The translations under genes and the position numbers were made by a program. The notes under the pieces are model-generated. The model did no database searches, was not told the origin of the DNA, and saw nothing but the letters and a program-made list of their open reading frames with translations. Of a stretch of DNA of 64,000 nucleotides, positions 53,368 through 61,942 are shown piece after piece. Source of the stretch: CAVTHW01 sp963734625 (lineage in GTDB: Bacteria > Acidobacteriota > Terriglobia > Bryobacterales > Bryobacteraceae); contig CAVTHW010000019.1 in assembly GCA_963734625.1 (NCBI GenBank), positions 62,001-126,000 of the forward strand, given 5' to 3'. Each line of letters begins with the position of its first letter. The first letter of the stretch is position 1.

Positions 53368-54453
53368 TTAGCGTTGAATGCGCGCCGACCCGCCTCTGGC
53401 GAAGGCTCGCACCTGCTCCAGGGTGGCCATGGTGGTGTCGCCCGGGAAGGTGGTCAGCAATGCACCGTGGGCCCAGCCCAGCTTGACCGCCTCTTCCGGC
53501 GGGGCCCCGCTGAGGATTCCGTAGAAGAAGCCGGAGGCGAAGCCGTCCCCGCCGCCGACCCTGTCGTAAATATCCAGCTCGCAGGCCGGGGCCATATAGG
53601 TCTGGCCATTGACCCAGGCCACGGCGCTCCAACCGTGCCGGCTGGTCGAATGGACCTCGCGCAGAGTTGTGACCACAACCTTGACCTGAGGGTGCGCCGC
53701 CACGACGCCGTCGATAATGCCAAGGAAGACCGCCGGATCGAGCTTCGACCTGGCGCCGACCTCCGGACCCGGAATGCCCAGGCCCTTCTGCAGGTCCTCT
53801 TCATTGCCCACCAGGACGTCCACGTTGGAGACGATACGCCGCAGGACCTCGACGGCGCGTCCCTCGCCGCCGGAAACTTTCCAGAGCTTGGGGCGGAAAT
53901 TCAAGTCAAAGGACACGACTGCGCCGGCGGCTTTGGCCGCGCGCATGCCCTCGATAATCAGGTCGGGCGCGGCGGGCGAGAGCGAGGCGAAAATTCCGCC
54001 GCTGTGAAACCAGCGCACGCCGCCCTCGAAGATCGCCTTCCAGTCGAAGTCGCCGGGCTTAAGCAGAGCCGCCGCTTCGTTGGACCGATTGTAGAAGACC
54101 ACCGGGGCTCGGACGCCACAGCCCCGGTCGCTGTAGACCGTGGCCATGTTTGGGCCGGTGACGCCGTTATGCTCGAAGCACCGGTAAAAAGGCCGGACTC
54201 CCATCGCTTTCACCCGCTCGGCAATCAGGTCACCGAGGGGGTTATCGACCATGGCCGTCGCTATTCCGGTCCGCAATCCGAAGCAGTCAGCCAGGTTGGC
54301 GGCGACGTTGAATTCGCCCCCGCTGACGTGAATCCGGCACTCGGTGGCTTTGCGGAAGGGGACGATCCCGGTATCCAGGCGATGCACCAGCGCCCCGAGC
54401 GACACCAGATCTAGGGCGCCATCTTTTCCAACACTCAGTCCGTAGCTCATCAC
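53368..54453 (-). CDS. PfkB-family sugar kinase, probably 2-dehydro-3-deoxygluconate kinase
   Basis: The 361-residue ribokinase-fold protein has GGEFNVAANLADCFGLRTG near the N-terminus and the second PfkB signature DRVGGGDGFASGFFYGIL near residue 310, with the catalytic Asp in GGGDG. FDLNFRPKLW and NEEDLQKGLG are typical of KDG kinases, which phosphorylate 2-keto-3-deoxygluconate for Entner-Doudoroff-type pathways. It overlaps gnd by 4 bp. Substrate assignment is by similarity; 5-dehydro-2-deoxygluconokinase is an alternative. Confidence 0.8.
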   Translation of the reverse strand: MMSYGLSVGKDGALDLVSLGALVHRLDTGIVPFRKATECRIHVSGGEFNVAANLADCFGLRTGIATAMVDNPLGDLIAERVKAMGVRPFYRCFEHNGVTGPNMATVYSDRGCGVRAPVVFYNRSNEAAALLKPGDFDWKAIFEGGVRWFHSGGIFASLSPAAPDLIIEGMRAAKAAGAVVSFDLNFRPKLWKVSGGEGRAVEVLRRIVSNVDVLVGNEEDLQKGLGIPGPEVGARSKLDPAVFLGIIDGVVAAHPQVKVVVTTLREVHSTSRHGWSAVAWVNGQTYMAPACELDIYDRVGGGDGFASGFFYGILSGAPPEEAVKLGWAHGALLTTFPGDTTMATLEQVRAFARGGSARIQR

Positions 54454-55865
54454 CGCTCTCCTTGCCAGTCTGTATGAAACGACTCGCCCCGGGGCTTATC
54501 CACGCGCTCATAGGTGTGCGCGCCGAAGTAATCCCGCAAGCCCTGCAGGAGACTGGCGGGCAGGCGATCGGATCGGTAGCTGTCGATGTAACCGAGCGAA
54601 GCCGCCAGCGCCATGCACGGGACGCCGCCCGCGACGGCTGCGCGCACGACCGTCCGCAACTCTCCCTGCGAGGAGTTGACGAGTCCGCTGAAACGCCCGT
54701 CCACAAGGAGGTTCGGCAGGCCCGGATTTCCGGCAAAAGCGGCGCGTATCTCGCCCAGGACTTTAGCCCGCACGATGCAGCCTCCGCGCCAAATGCGCGC
54801 GATCTCCTGGAAATCGAGGTGGTAGCCGTATTCTTTCGACGCCTCCCGCATGAGCGCAAAACCCTGCGCATAGCTGGCGAGAATGGCCAGGCGCAGCGCG
54901 GCGCCCAGGGCGGGCACGAACGACTCACGATCCTCGGTTCCGCGCGCGGGCCCCTGAAGGACCCGTGCCGCCGCGACGCGTTCGTCCTTAAACGCCGACA
55001 GAATGCGCGCCTGCAGCGCCGCGTCTATGGTCGGAACGGCAACGCCCAGGTCGAGAGCGTTCTGCGAAGCCCATTTGCCGGTACCCTTCTGTCCCGCCTT
55101 GTCGAGGATGACGTCCACCATGGGCTTCCCCGTCTCGGGATCGGAGTGGTCCAGCACCGCCGCGGCGATCTCGATCAGGTAGGATTTCATCTCGCCCTGG
55201 TTCCAGGCGGCGAAGACCCGCTGAATTTCGGCGACCTCGAGACCGGCCAGAGACCGCAGGCTGTCGTAGGCTTCCGAGATCAACTGCATGACGGCATACT
55301 CGATGCCGTTATGCACCATCTTCACGTAGTGGCCAGCGCCGCCCCGGCCGATGTAGCCGCAGCAAGGCTCGCCATCCACCCGGGCGGCGATGGCAGTGAG
55401 GACCGGTTCCACCAGGCGGTAGGCGTCTTCGGGCCCGCCCGGCATCAGAGCCGGACCGTGGAGCGCGCCTTCCTCGCCGCCGCTTACGCCCGAGCCGATG
55501 TAGTGAATGCCGGACTCCTCCAACTCCTTGCCGCGGCGGCCGGTGTCCTGGAAGAAGGAATTGCCACCGTCGATGAGGACATCACCGGCGGTCAGATGCG
55601 GCCGCATATCCCGGATGACGGCGTCGACGGGCTTGCCCGCGGGCACCATGAGGAGGATCTTGCGGGGTATGGCGAGAGTCCGGACAAGCTCGGTCACCGA
55701 CGTCGCGACGGTCATGCCGTCTTCTCCGGACCATTTCGCGGCGCAGTCCGCGGCCTTGGAGGCGTCCAGGTCGAACCCTGCTACGGAGAACCCCCTGCCG
55801 CGAATGTTCAGGGCCAGGTTCCGCCCCATGACTCCCAAACCAACCACTCCAATGTCGTAGTTCAT
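54450..55865 (-). CDS. gnd: 6-phosphogluconate dehydrogenase (decarboxylating)
   Basis: The 471-residue protein is the long dimeric form. It starts IGVVGLGVMGRNLALNI, and contains LIDGGNSFFQDT, GSGVSGGEEGALHGPALMPGG, the catalytic KMVHNGIEYAVMQL (Lys and Asn) and GQKGTGKWASQNALDLG. It converts 6-phosphogluconate to ribulose 5-phosphate with NADP reduction. It leads an operon with kdgK, a KdsC-like phosphatase and an ACT protein, each overlapping or within 14 bp of the next, so these enzymes are probably induced together. Divergent from tilS. Confidence 0.94.
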   Translation of the reverse strand: MNYDIGVVGLGVMGRNLALNIRGRGFSVAGFDLDASKAADCAAKWSGEDGMTVATSVTELVRTLAIPRKILLMVPAGKPVDAVIRDMRPHLTAGDVLIDGGNSFFQDTGRRGKELEESGIHYIGSGVSGGEEGALHGPALMPGGPEDAYRLVEPVLTAIAARVDGEPCCGYIGRGGAGHYVKMVHNGIEYAVMQLISEAYDSLRSLAGLEVAEIQRVFAAWNQGEMKSYLIEIAAAVLDHSDPETGKPMVDVILDKAGQKGTGKWASQNALDLGVAVPTIDAALQARILSAFKDERVAAARVLQGPARGTEDRESFVPALGAALRLAILASYAQGFALMREASKEYGYHLDFQEIARIWRGGCIVRAKVLGEIRAAFAGNPGLPNLLVDGRFSGLVNSSQGELRTVVRAAVAGGVPCMALAASLGYIDSYRSDRLPASLLQGLRDYFGAHTYERVDKPRGESFHTDWQGER

Positions 55866-55910
55866 GTCGAAAGAATCCGAGCCTTACAATAATGAGATAT
55901 CGGAGAAGCA

Positions 55911-57242
55911 GTGATCGAGCGCATCGCCGACACCATTTCACGTTATCGCATGTTCGAGCGCGGCCACAAGGTTGGAGTGGCCGTGAGCGGCGGCGCCGAT
56001 TCGATCTGCCTGCTGCACGTCCTGGCGGAACTGGCGCCGCGCTGGGCCCTGGGACTGTCGGTCTTTCACCTGAACCACCAGTTGCGGGGCGAGGAATCGC
56101 GGCAGGACGCCGCGTTTGCGCGGGAGACAGCGGAGAAGCTGGGTTTGAAGGTGTTCATCCGCGAAGTGGACGTGGGCCGCCTGCGCGCACTCTCCGGCGG
56201 CAACCTGGAGCAGGCCGCCAGACAAGCCCGGCGGGACTTCTTTCGGGAAAGCATCGGATCGGGATTGGCGGACCGGATCGCGCTCGGGCACACGCTATCG
56301 GACCAAGCCGAGACGGTTCTGTTCCGGCTCCTGCGCGGAAGCGGGCCGGGGGGGCTGGCGGGGATCCTGCCAGTTACTTCCGAAGGGTTGGTCCGGCCGC
56401 TCATCGACGTGCGGCGGGCCGAGGTGGAGCAATACCTCCGCGATCGCAACATCCCGTGGCGCGAGGATTCGAGCAACTGCGACCTGGCCTATGCGCGAAA
56501 CCGTATCCGGCACGAACTGCTGCCAGCGCTGGTGCGGGACTGGAACCCTGCGCTGCCGGAAGCGCTGGCCCACATGGCGACGCTGGTCCGGGACGAGGAG
56601 GAGCAGTGGAGCCGGGAAATGCGGCAACTGGCGGCGGAGCACTTCACATCCGGGAAAGGTGCGGTGATTCTGCCCGCGGAGGTCCTGCGGAGCCTGGCTC
56701 TGCCAGTCGCCCGCCGGCTGGTGAGGCATGCGATCGAGGCGGTCAAGGGCGATCTGCGGCGCGTCGGGTTCGGCCATGTAGAAGCGATTCTGAAGATGGC
56801 CGAGAAGAAGGAAGGCCACTCGAGGGTCCAGGTTCCGGGCCTGGATGTAATACGATCGTTCGGCTGGATCAGGCTGGCGCCGCCCTCCGCACCCGGCAGC
56901 GCGCCGGCCGGAGGCGCGTCGATCGAATTGAAAGTTTTGGAAGGCGAGGGTGTTTGGAATCAGCCAGACGGGTGTTTAGACGCGGAGCTTCTCCCGGCCG
57001 GGCTCGAACCGCGGAATTGGAGAGCCGGCGACCGGTATCAGCCGGTGGGCTACGATTCCCCGCAGAAGGTTAAGTTGCTCTTTCAGAAGCATAGAGTGCC
57101 GCTCTGGGAGCGCCGGGACTGGCCCATGCTGGTCCACGGGGAGACGATCCTGTGGAGCCGGCGCTTCGGCCCGGCCGCCGGGTACGCCGCCGGACCTCAC
57201 AGCCGGAGGGTAATTAAGGTCGCTGAGACGCAAGGTTATTAG
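55911..57242 (+). CDS. tilS: tRNA(Ile)-lysidine synthase
   Basis: The 443-residue protein begins at GTG 55911 (GGAGAAGCA before it). The PP-loop AVSGGADSICLLHVL (about 24-38) binds ATP; FHLNHQLRGEES and LGHTLSDQAETVLFRLLRGSG are also typical, as is EDSSNCDLAYARNRIRHELLP. C-terminal TilS domains fill about residues 330-440. It converts C34 of tRNA-Ile(CAU) to lysidine. It lies 60 bp before ftsH, the common tilS-ftsH pairing. Confidence 0.92.
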   Translation: MIERIADTISRYRMFERGHKVGVAVSGGADSICLLHVLAELAPRWALGLSVFHLNHQLRGEESRQDAAFARETAEKLGLKVFIREVDVGRLRALSGGNLEQAARQARRDFFRESIGSGLADRIALGHTLSDQAETVLFRLLRGSGPGGLAGILPVTSEGLVRPLIDVRRAEVEQYLRDRNIPWREDSSNCDLAYARNRIRHELLPALVRDWNPALPEALAHMATLVRDEEEQWSREMRQLAAEHFTSGKGAVILPAEVLRSLALPVARRLVRHAIEAVKGDLRRVGFGHVEAILKMAEKKEGHSRVQVPGLDVIRSFGWIRLAPPSAPGSAPAGGASIELKVLEGEGVWNQPDGCLDAELLPAGLEPRNWRAGDRYQPVGYDSPQKVKLLFQKHRVPLWERRDWPMLVHGETILWSRRFGPAAGYAAGPHSRRVIKVAETQGY

Positions 57243-57302
57243 CGCCTTAATGTATGTAAGCGATACAATAGAGAAGGAGCTCCAGGTGGGGCGGGAGGAC
57301 CG

Positions 57303-59222
57303 ATGAACTCGAACGTCAAGACGGCCATTTTGTGGGTGATTCTGATTTGTGTCGTCGTCCTCCTGTGGGTGGTGCTGCAAACCAAAGGGACGCGGCCGGA
57401 CCAACAGTTGACGTTCACCCAGTTTCTCAACCAGGTCAGCGCCGGAAACGTCAAGAAGGTGACGGTCACCGGCACGGAAGTTCAGGGCGAATACAAAGAC
57501 CAGCAGGTTGGGCTGCGCACGCTGATCCCGCCGAACTACCCCGACGTCTATAACTTGCTCAGGGAGAAAAACGTAGACGTCGAAATCAAAGAGTCCAGTG
57601 GCGGCAATTGGGTTTCGCTGCTGGTCAACGTGGTCCCGTTCGTGCTGTTGATCGGCTTCTGGCTCTTCATGATGCGCCAGATGCAGAGTGGCGGCAACAA
57701 GGCGCTGAGTTTCGGCAAGAGCCGCGCGCGCCTGCACTCTTCGCAACAAAAGAAGGTCACGTTTAAAGACGTGGCGGGCGTGGAAGAGGCCAAGGACGAG
57801 TTGCAGGAGATCATCGAGTTTCTCCGCGAGCCGCAGAAGTTTCAGAAGCTGGGGGGCCGCATTCCGAAGGGGGTGCTGCTGATCGGAGCGCCGGGGACGG
57901 GCAAGACGCTGCTGGCGCGAGCCATCGCCGGCGAGGCCAGCGTTCCGTTCTTCTCGATATCCGGCTCGGACTTCGTGGAAATGTTCGTGGGCGTCGGCGC
58001 CAGCCGCGTCCGGGACCTTTTCGAGCAGGGAAAGAAGAATGCGCCGTGCATCGTTTTCATCGATGAGATCGACGCCGTGGGGCGCCACCGCGGGGCGGGC
58101 CTCGGAGGCGGGCACGACGAGCGCGAGCAGACCCTGAACCAGTTGCTGGTGGAGATGGACGGATTCGAGTCCAACGAAGGCGTAATCCTGATGGCGGCCA
58201 CCAACCGCCCCGACGTGCTGGACCCGGCGCTGCTGCGGCCCGGCAGATTCGACCGGCGGGTGGTGGTGAATCGCCCGGACGTGAAGGGGCGGGAAGCGAT
58301 CCTCGCCGTGCACACGAAGAAGGTTCCGCTGGCCGACGACGTGGACCTGTCGGTCATCGCGCGCGGCACCCCGGGTTTCGCCGGAGCGGACTTGGCCAAC
58401 CTGGTGAACGAGGCGGCGCTGATCGGAGCGCGCCAGAGCCGCAAGGTCGTCACCATGTACGACTTCGAGATCGCCAAGGACAAGGTGCTGATGGGCGTGG
58501 AGCGGAAGTCGCTGATCATCAGCGAGGAAGAGAAGCGCAATACGGCCTACCACGAGGCCGGGCACGCGATTGTCGCGTCCATGATGCCGGAGTCAGACCC
58601 GGTGCATAAGGTGACGATCATCCCGCGGGGCATGGCGCTGGGCTTGACCATGCAGTTGCCGCTGGACGACAAGCACTCCTACACGCGGGAGTACCTGGAA
58701 ACGCGATTGGCGATCCTGATGGGCGGGCGTATCGCCGAGCAGATTTTCATGAATCACCTCACCACGGGCGCCGGCAACGACATCGAGCAGGCTACCGACA
58801 TGGCGCACAAGATGGTGTGCGAGTGGGGCATGAGCGAACTGGGTCCGCTCAGTTTCGGCAAGAAGGAAGAGCAGATCTTCCTGGGCCGCGAAATCGCACA
58901 GCACCGGGATTTCAGCGAGGAAACCGCGATCAAGATCGACGAGCACGTTCGTAAGCTGGTGGAGAACGGTTACCAGCGCTCGCGCCAGGTAATTGAAGAG
59001 CACTCCGAAGCCGTAGTGCGAATCGCACAAGCTTTGCTCGAACGCGAAGTGCTGGACGGCGCCGAAATCAAACTCCTGATCGAGGGCCAGCCGCTGCCGC
59101 CGGTCCGCACGGCTCCCAAACTGACCGCCGGCGACGAGAAGCCCCAGCCCTCGGCTCGGCCCGAAGGCGGACGCCTGCCGCCGGGCGGCCTCCGCGAGGG
59201 CGAGAATCCCCAGCCGGCCTGA
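57303..59222 (+). CDS. ftsH: ATP-dependent zinc metalloprotease FtsH
   Basis: The 639-residue protein has an N-terminal membrane helix (about 7-25), a periplasmic FtsH-ext domain and a second helix (about 103-123). The AAA domain has Walker A GAPGTGKT (about 195-202), Walker B IVFIDEIDAVG, the pore loop FVEMFVGVGASR and second region of homology NRPDVLDPALLRPGRFDRR. The M41 peptidase has HEAGH (about 417-421). It degrades misfolded membrane proteins and regulators. The C-terminal tail (about 605-639) is Pro/Gly-rich and probably disordered. Confidence 0.95.
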   Translation: MNSNVKTAILWVILICVVVLLWVVLQTKGTRPDQQLTFTQFLNQVSAGNVKKVTVTGTEVQGEYKDQQVGLRTLIPPNYPDVYNLLREKNVDVEIKESSGGNWVSLLVNVVPFVLLIGFWLFMMRQMQSGGNKALSFGKSRARLHSSQQKKVTFKDVAGVEEAKDELQEIIEFLREPQKFQKLGGRIPKGVLLIGAPGTGKTLLARAIAGEASVPFFSISGSDFVEMFVGVGASRVRDLFEQGKKNAPCIVFIDEIDAVGRHRGAGLGGGHDEREQTLNQLLVEMDGFESNEGVILMAATNRPDVLDPALLRPGRFDRRVVVNRPDVKGREAILAVHTKKVPLADDVDLSVIARGTPGFAGADLANLVNEAALIGARQSRKVVTMYDFEIAKDKVLMGVERKSLIISEEEKRNTAYHEAGHAIVASMMPESDPVHKVTIIPRGMALGLTMQLPLDDKHSYTREYLETRLAILMGGRIAEQIFMNHLTTGAGNDIEQATDMAHKMVCEWGMSELGPLSFGKKEEQIFLGREIAQHRDFSEETAIKIDEHVRKLVENGYQRSRQVIEEHSEAVVRIAQALLEREVLDGAEIKLLIEGQPLPPVRTAPKLTAGDEKPQPSARPEGGRLPPGGLREGENPQPA

Positions 59223-59229
59223 AACGCGA

Positions 59230-59883
59230 TTAGCGCCGCACGATCACTTCGCGCAGGTTGTCGCGCGCCAGGAAGAATTTCACCGATCGGAACTCCTCGA
59301 ACAGCCTCTCCACCGCCCGGTTGTTGAAGACATGCACCTGGCGGCGCGTCCCGCGCGGCGCCAACCGCAGCGTGACGGCGTCCAGGATCTGGTAGGAATA
59401 CACGGGCAGGCTGGCCGCCCTCTCGTCGGCGTGAAAGAACGCCAGCAAGTGCGCCCCGGGCTTAGTTATGCGGTGAAGTCGGGCGACGACAGCCCGCAGC
59501 AGCGGCGGATCCAGAAACTCCAGGGAGTCCCAGAGCAGCGCGCCGTCGAAATGGGCCTCCGGAAACTCCAGATTCTGGCGCAGGAAGTCGTCGATCGACG
59601 CCGGGCTTAGCTCCTGAGCGGCCTGGCCATCTTTCGCGCCGAAGGTCCCCTCCAGCAGGCGTGGAAAATCCTCCGAATACAGCCGGTGCCCCAGGCTCGT
59701 GACGAAACCGACATTGGCTTGCGAGGCGCCGCCGAGGTCGAGGATGAATTGCGCCTCTCCCTCCTGGAGTTGCGAAGCAAACTGCTCCATCCCGTGGCTG
59801 TGCCGCGAGTGCGCCGGAGCCACTTCCGGCGGAAGACGCGTCTCGGGTTGCGGCGAAAATGCCATCCGGCTAGCGCTTGACAT
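59230..59883 (-). CDS. Class I SAM-dependent methyltransferase-like protein
   Basis: The 217-residue protein has a Rossmann methyltransferase core: FILDLGGASQANVGFVTSLGHRLYSEDF (SAM-binding motif I, about 47-75) and HFDGALLWDSLEFLDPPLLRAVVARLHRITKPG (post-motif helix, about 110-142). The glycine-rich loop is DLGGAS rather than the classic DxGxGxG. The substrate is unknown. Starts at 59865 or 59790 are also possible. It overlaps the bactofilin gene by 14 bp at the chosen start and is probably co-transcribed with it. Confidence 0.7.
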   Translation of the reverse strand: MSSASRMAFSPQPETRLPPEVAPAHSRHSHGMEQFASQLQEGEAQFILDLGGASQANVGFVTSLGHRLYSEDFPRLLEGTFGAKDGQAAQELSPASIDDFLRQNLEFPEAHFDGALLWDSLEFLDPPLLRAVVARLHRITKPGAHLLAFFHADERAASLPVYSYQILDAVTLRLAPRGTRRQVHVFNNRAVERLFEEFRSVKFFLARDNLREVIVRR

Positions 59884-60427
59884 CGGGCGGGTTAACGATG
59901 AGCGACGGCTGCTGGGGCAGGCCCGTTGCAGCCGCCGCGGCCATCTGCGGTTTGGGGGCGGCCGGCGCCCGGCTGGTTTCGGGGCGCTGGATGTCGATGC
60001 TGCCCTTGAAGTAAGCGCCGTCTTCGATCACGATTCTCGCCGTCTTGATGTCGCCCACCAGTTTCGCGTCTTTGCGAATGTCGATCTTGTCGACCGCTTC
60101 AATGTTGCCATGCACGGTTCCGGCGATGACGACTTCCCGGGCTCTTATGGTGGCCTGGACTTTGCCGTTCAGGCCGATCGTGACCCGGTGCTCCAGAAGT
60201 TCGATCGTGCCGTCCACCTCGCCATCGATGTGCAGATCCTCGCGGCTGGAGATCTGGCCTTTCACAATTACGGCCTTGCCGATCAAGGCAGCGCCTCTGG
60301 GCGCCTCCGGCTCGGGCGCGCGTGCGGGCAGCGGTAGCATAGGGTTCCCCTCTCGTTTAATCTCGGCCGGCACCGGCGGGGCAACGGCTCTCGGTACGTA
60401 GTCTTCGTCTTTGCGCTTATTCCACAC
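59870..60427 (-). CDS. Bactofilin family cytoskeletal protein
   Basis: The 185-residue protein has the bactofilin core (about 50-148): GKAVIVKGQISSREDLHIDGEVDGTI, then VTIGLNGKVQATIRAREVVIAGTVHGNI and LVGDIKTARIVIEDGAYFKGSID, the right-handed beta-helix repeat. Flanking tails are Pro/Ala-rich and disordered. Bactofilins self-assemble into filaments that position cell-envelope enzymes. The start is GTG at 60427 with GGAGGT about 8 bases before it. It leads a two-gene unit with the methyltransferase. Confidence 0.92.
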   Translation of the reverse strand: MWNKRKDEDYVPRAVAPPVPAEIKREGNPMLPLPARAPEPEAPRGAALIGKAVIVKGQISSREDLHIDGEVDGTIELLEHRVTIGLNGKVQATIRAREVVIAGTVHGNIEAVDKIDIRKDAKLVGDIKTARIVIEDGAYFKGSIDIQRPETSRAPAAPKPQMAAAAATGLPQQPSLIVNPPDVKR

Positions 60428-60631
60428 GAGCGACCTCCTGGGGCCGTCCGGGGACGGCTGGAATTCGGGCCACGTCTGGCCGATGTCTCTACTATACAGA
60501 AAAGCGCCGGCCGCGTGCGCAGAAAAACAGAAGCTCCCGGTCGTGTTTTTTCCACACGAATTCCACCGCCGCTCCCCGCTTTCGCCTTGAAAACACGGGT
60601 GAAATAGTCTAAGGAAAACGTCGGATTTTAG
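60428..60631. other. Upstream region of bactofilin, no gene seen
   Basis: This stretch must hold the promoter of the minus-strand bactofilin gene; TATAGT (minus strand, near 60492) is a possible -10 without a clear -35. Runs of A and T are more frequent than in neighbouring DNA. The plus-strand promoter of the putative RNA starts right after it. Confidence 0.4.
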
Positions 60632-60660
60632 TTGACTCGGTTTCGAATTAGCCGCATGAT
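60632..60660 (+). promoter_or_regulatory. Sigma-70-like promoter of the putative RNA gene
   Basis: TTGACT (60632-60637) and CATGAT (60655-60660) are separated by exactly 17 bases. The expected transcription start, 6-8 bases further, coincides with position 60666, where the 5' strand of the terminal helix begins. Confidence 0.6.
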
Positions 60661-60665
60661 GGACG

Positions 60666-61273
60666 TGGTTCCAAGAGGTTCACGGAACAGCGGGCTTCAC
60701 GGGAAATAGCGAGCCTGGAACGGTGATCCGTTCGCGATAGTGATAAAAAGCTGAGCGGGCGGGGAGCGAAGGGAAATCGGGTTTTCCGGAGAAGTAAGCT
60801 CCGCGGATTGGAATCGGATTGAGCGCTGCGATCTCGAGGGGAAGAAAAACCCCGAAGGGGAGCGAAAATCCGAGGAGAGTCCGGGGCTGTCGAGTCAGAC
60901 AGGCGGCAACGGGCCGAGGGCGATGATCTTCACCACGCCGGAGTCAACCGGCGAAAAGGGGAAGGGAGTCCAAAGGCCGAACGGGCAGGCTGGTGACTCG
61001 GCGGGACGATGAAGTGGCAGGCCGGGAACGTTGACCCCGCCGCGGGGGCTCCGAAAGGGGCAGTCGCTGTGGGAGAGCGAAAGGCCGCCATCAGACGTCG
61101 GCTTCCAGCGGCGGATGGCGCGGGCGGAGCCTGGAGCGATGAGGCGTGGCGGATAAAACCAGCTACGCGGAGCGAAAGGACATACGCCTCGCAACGCCGC
61201 ACGCCACGCTCAGGCCTGCGCGCGGGCTGGAGGGCAAGCTGGGAAGTGGGTCACTTGGAACCATTTCTTTTTT
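60666..61273 (+). ncRNA. Putative large structured non-coding RNA (about 600 nt), family unknown
   Basis: No plausible protein frame fills this region, yet it is organised like an RNA gene. Its first ten bases, TGGTTCCAAG (60666-60675), are perfectly complementary to CTTGGAACCA (61254-61263), which is followed at once by TTTCTTTTTT. Internal stems include GAACGG/CCGTTC (60718-60733), GGAAA/TTTCC (60772-60787) nested inside GGAGC/GCTCC (60763-60802), GGGG/CCCC near 60838-60853, CGCCGG/CCGGCG (60936-60953) and CCCCG/CGGGG (61035-61047). The plus strand is purine-rich, especially 60745-60880. It is not tmRNA or SRP RNA by the motifs I know, and lacks RNase P core pairs. Promoter and terminator-like end support transcription; no expression evidence exists. 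Confidence 0.6.
61254..61273 (+). terminator. 3' strand of terminal helix followed by a T-run
   Basis: CTTGGAACCA pairs with the 5' end of the putative RNA and is followed by TTTCTTTTTT, an arrangement that would both close the RNA and terminate transcription. The stem is long-range rather than a local hairpin, so termination efficiency is uncertain. Confidence 0.5.
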
Positions 61274-61537
61274 CCGGCCCTAATCCCGCACTTCTCACAC
61301 AACATCTACTGTGGCGCGCGATGGACCCATGTCTACCTCGTTGGGCTCGGGCGACGTCCTCGACGTACTGTCAAGTACGCCTGCGGGCGTCGCCGGTCGC
61401 GCGCCTCGTCACGATCATGCAAATCTTCGCGGACCGCGGTGATTCGCCCGCCGTTGAGCAGGTCGCCAGACCTGCCATGTCTGCGGTCCCGCCGACAGAT
61501 TCCGCCGGCGGCTATGCCGCGCCATGAGAAGAGCGGG
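61274..61537. other. Intergenic stretch with a nested hairpin, no gene seen
   Basis: Between the putative RNA and the zinc-ribbon gene. It contains the nested hairpin at 61350-61394. Short open frames on both strands lack coding character. From about 61430 to 61537 the DNA is GC-rich, with small dyads such as CCGCCG/CGGCGG-type runs. Confidence 0.45.
61350..61394. repeat. Nested inverted repeat (cruciform-like)
   Basis: GGCGACG (61350-61356) pairs with CGTCGCC (61388-61394). Inside, CGTACT (61364-61369) pairs with AGTACG (61374-61379) around GTCA. Two stacked perfect stems in 45 bases of non-coding DNA are unlikely by chance; it may be an unrelated REP-like unit. Confidence 0.6.
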
Positions 61538-61942
61538 CTAATCCGAAGCGCTCCCGCTTCTCTGTGCTTTCTCCGCCCCCTCGTCTTGAAGGCTGCGCGT
61601 CTTGGCGCTAACATAGCGTTGCTTCCTTATCCTGAAGGTGACGAAGTTGTGCCGGCAGTACTCGCAACGGTACGGATTTGCGCCTAAGAACAGCAGGAAG
61701 CTCTTGAAGAAGGACACGCGGTACTGACTGGGGCTCCACGACGCCAGGTCCGTCCTCCAGCACCTTGAACACCGCGCGTACGCCGCTTCCGACAGCTTCC
61801 AGACTCTGGCCTTGAATCGCGCCCGGCAGTCACGGCAGCGCAACGGTCTGACTCCGAACACGATTGCGGCGCGCTCGGCGGGCGTTCGCATGTGGGAGAA
61901 CCGTATATTGCGGCTGCCACACTGCGGGCAGGCTTCAATCAT
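61538..61942 (-). CDS. Small multi-zinc-ribbon protein, unknown function
   Basis: From ATG 61942, inside the aminotransferase stop (ATGA), the protein is 134 residues. Four CxxC knuckles are present: CPQCGS (residues 5-8), CRDCR (about 36), CSRCW (about 58) and CEYCR (about 93), enough for two zinc ribbons. The remainder is Arg/Lys-rich, and the C-terminus is low complexity. It may bind nucleic acid or be a membrane-associated zinc-ribbon protein with a short hydrophobic stretch (FFKSFLLFLGA). Translation coupling supports it being a real gene. Confidence 0.6.
   Translation of the reverse strand: MIEACPQCGSRNIRFSHMRTPAERAAIVFGVRPLRCRDCRARFKARVWKLSEAAYARCSRCWRTDLASWSPSQYRVSFFKSFLLFLGANPYRCEYCRHNFVTFRIRKQRYVSAKTRSLQDEGAEKAQRSGSASD

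Noticed and set aside
56990..57010. GGGCTCGAACC, reminiscent of a tRNA T-loop
   Set aside because: It lies inside tilS, and no acceptor or anticodon arms can be drawn around it.
60871..60887. GAGGAGAGTCCGGGGC, resembling the RNase P RNA P4 strand
   Set aside because: The partner strand and other RNase P core motifs are missing, and the position is far from the 5' end of the proposed RNA. Treated as chance similarity.
60895..61202. Two overlapping minus-strand frames of 90-99 codons
   Set aside because: They fall inside the putative RNA, have biased Pro/Ser/Arg composition and no start signals. The opposite strand shows RNA-like organisation instead.
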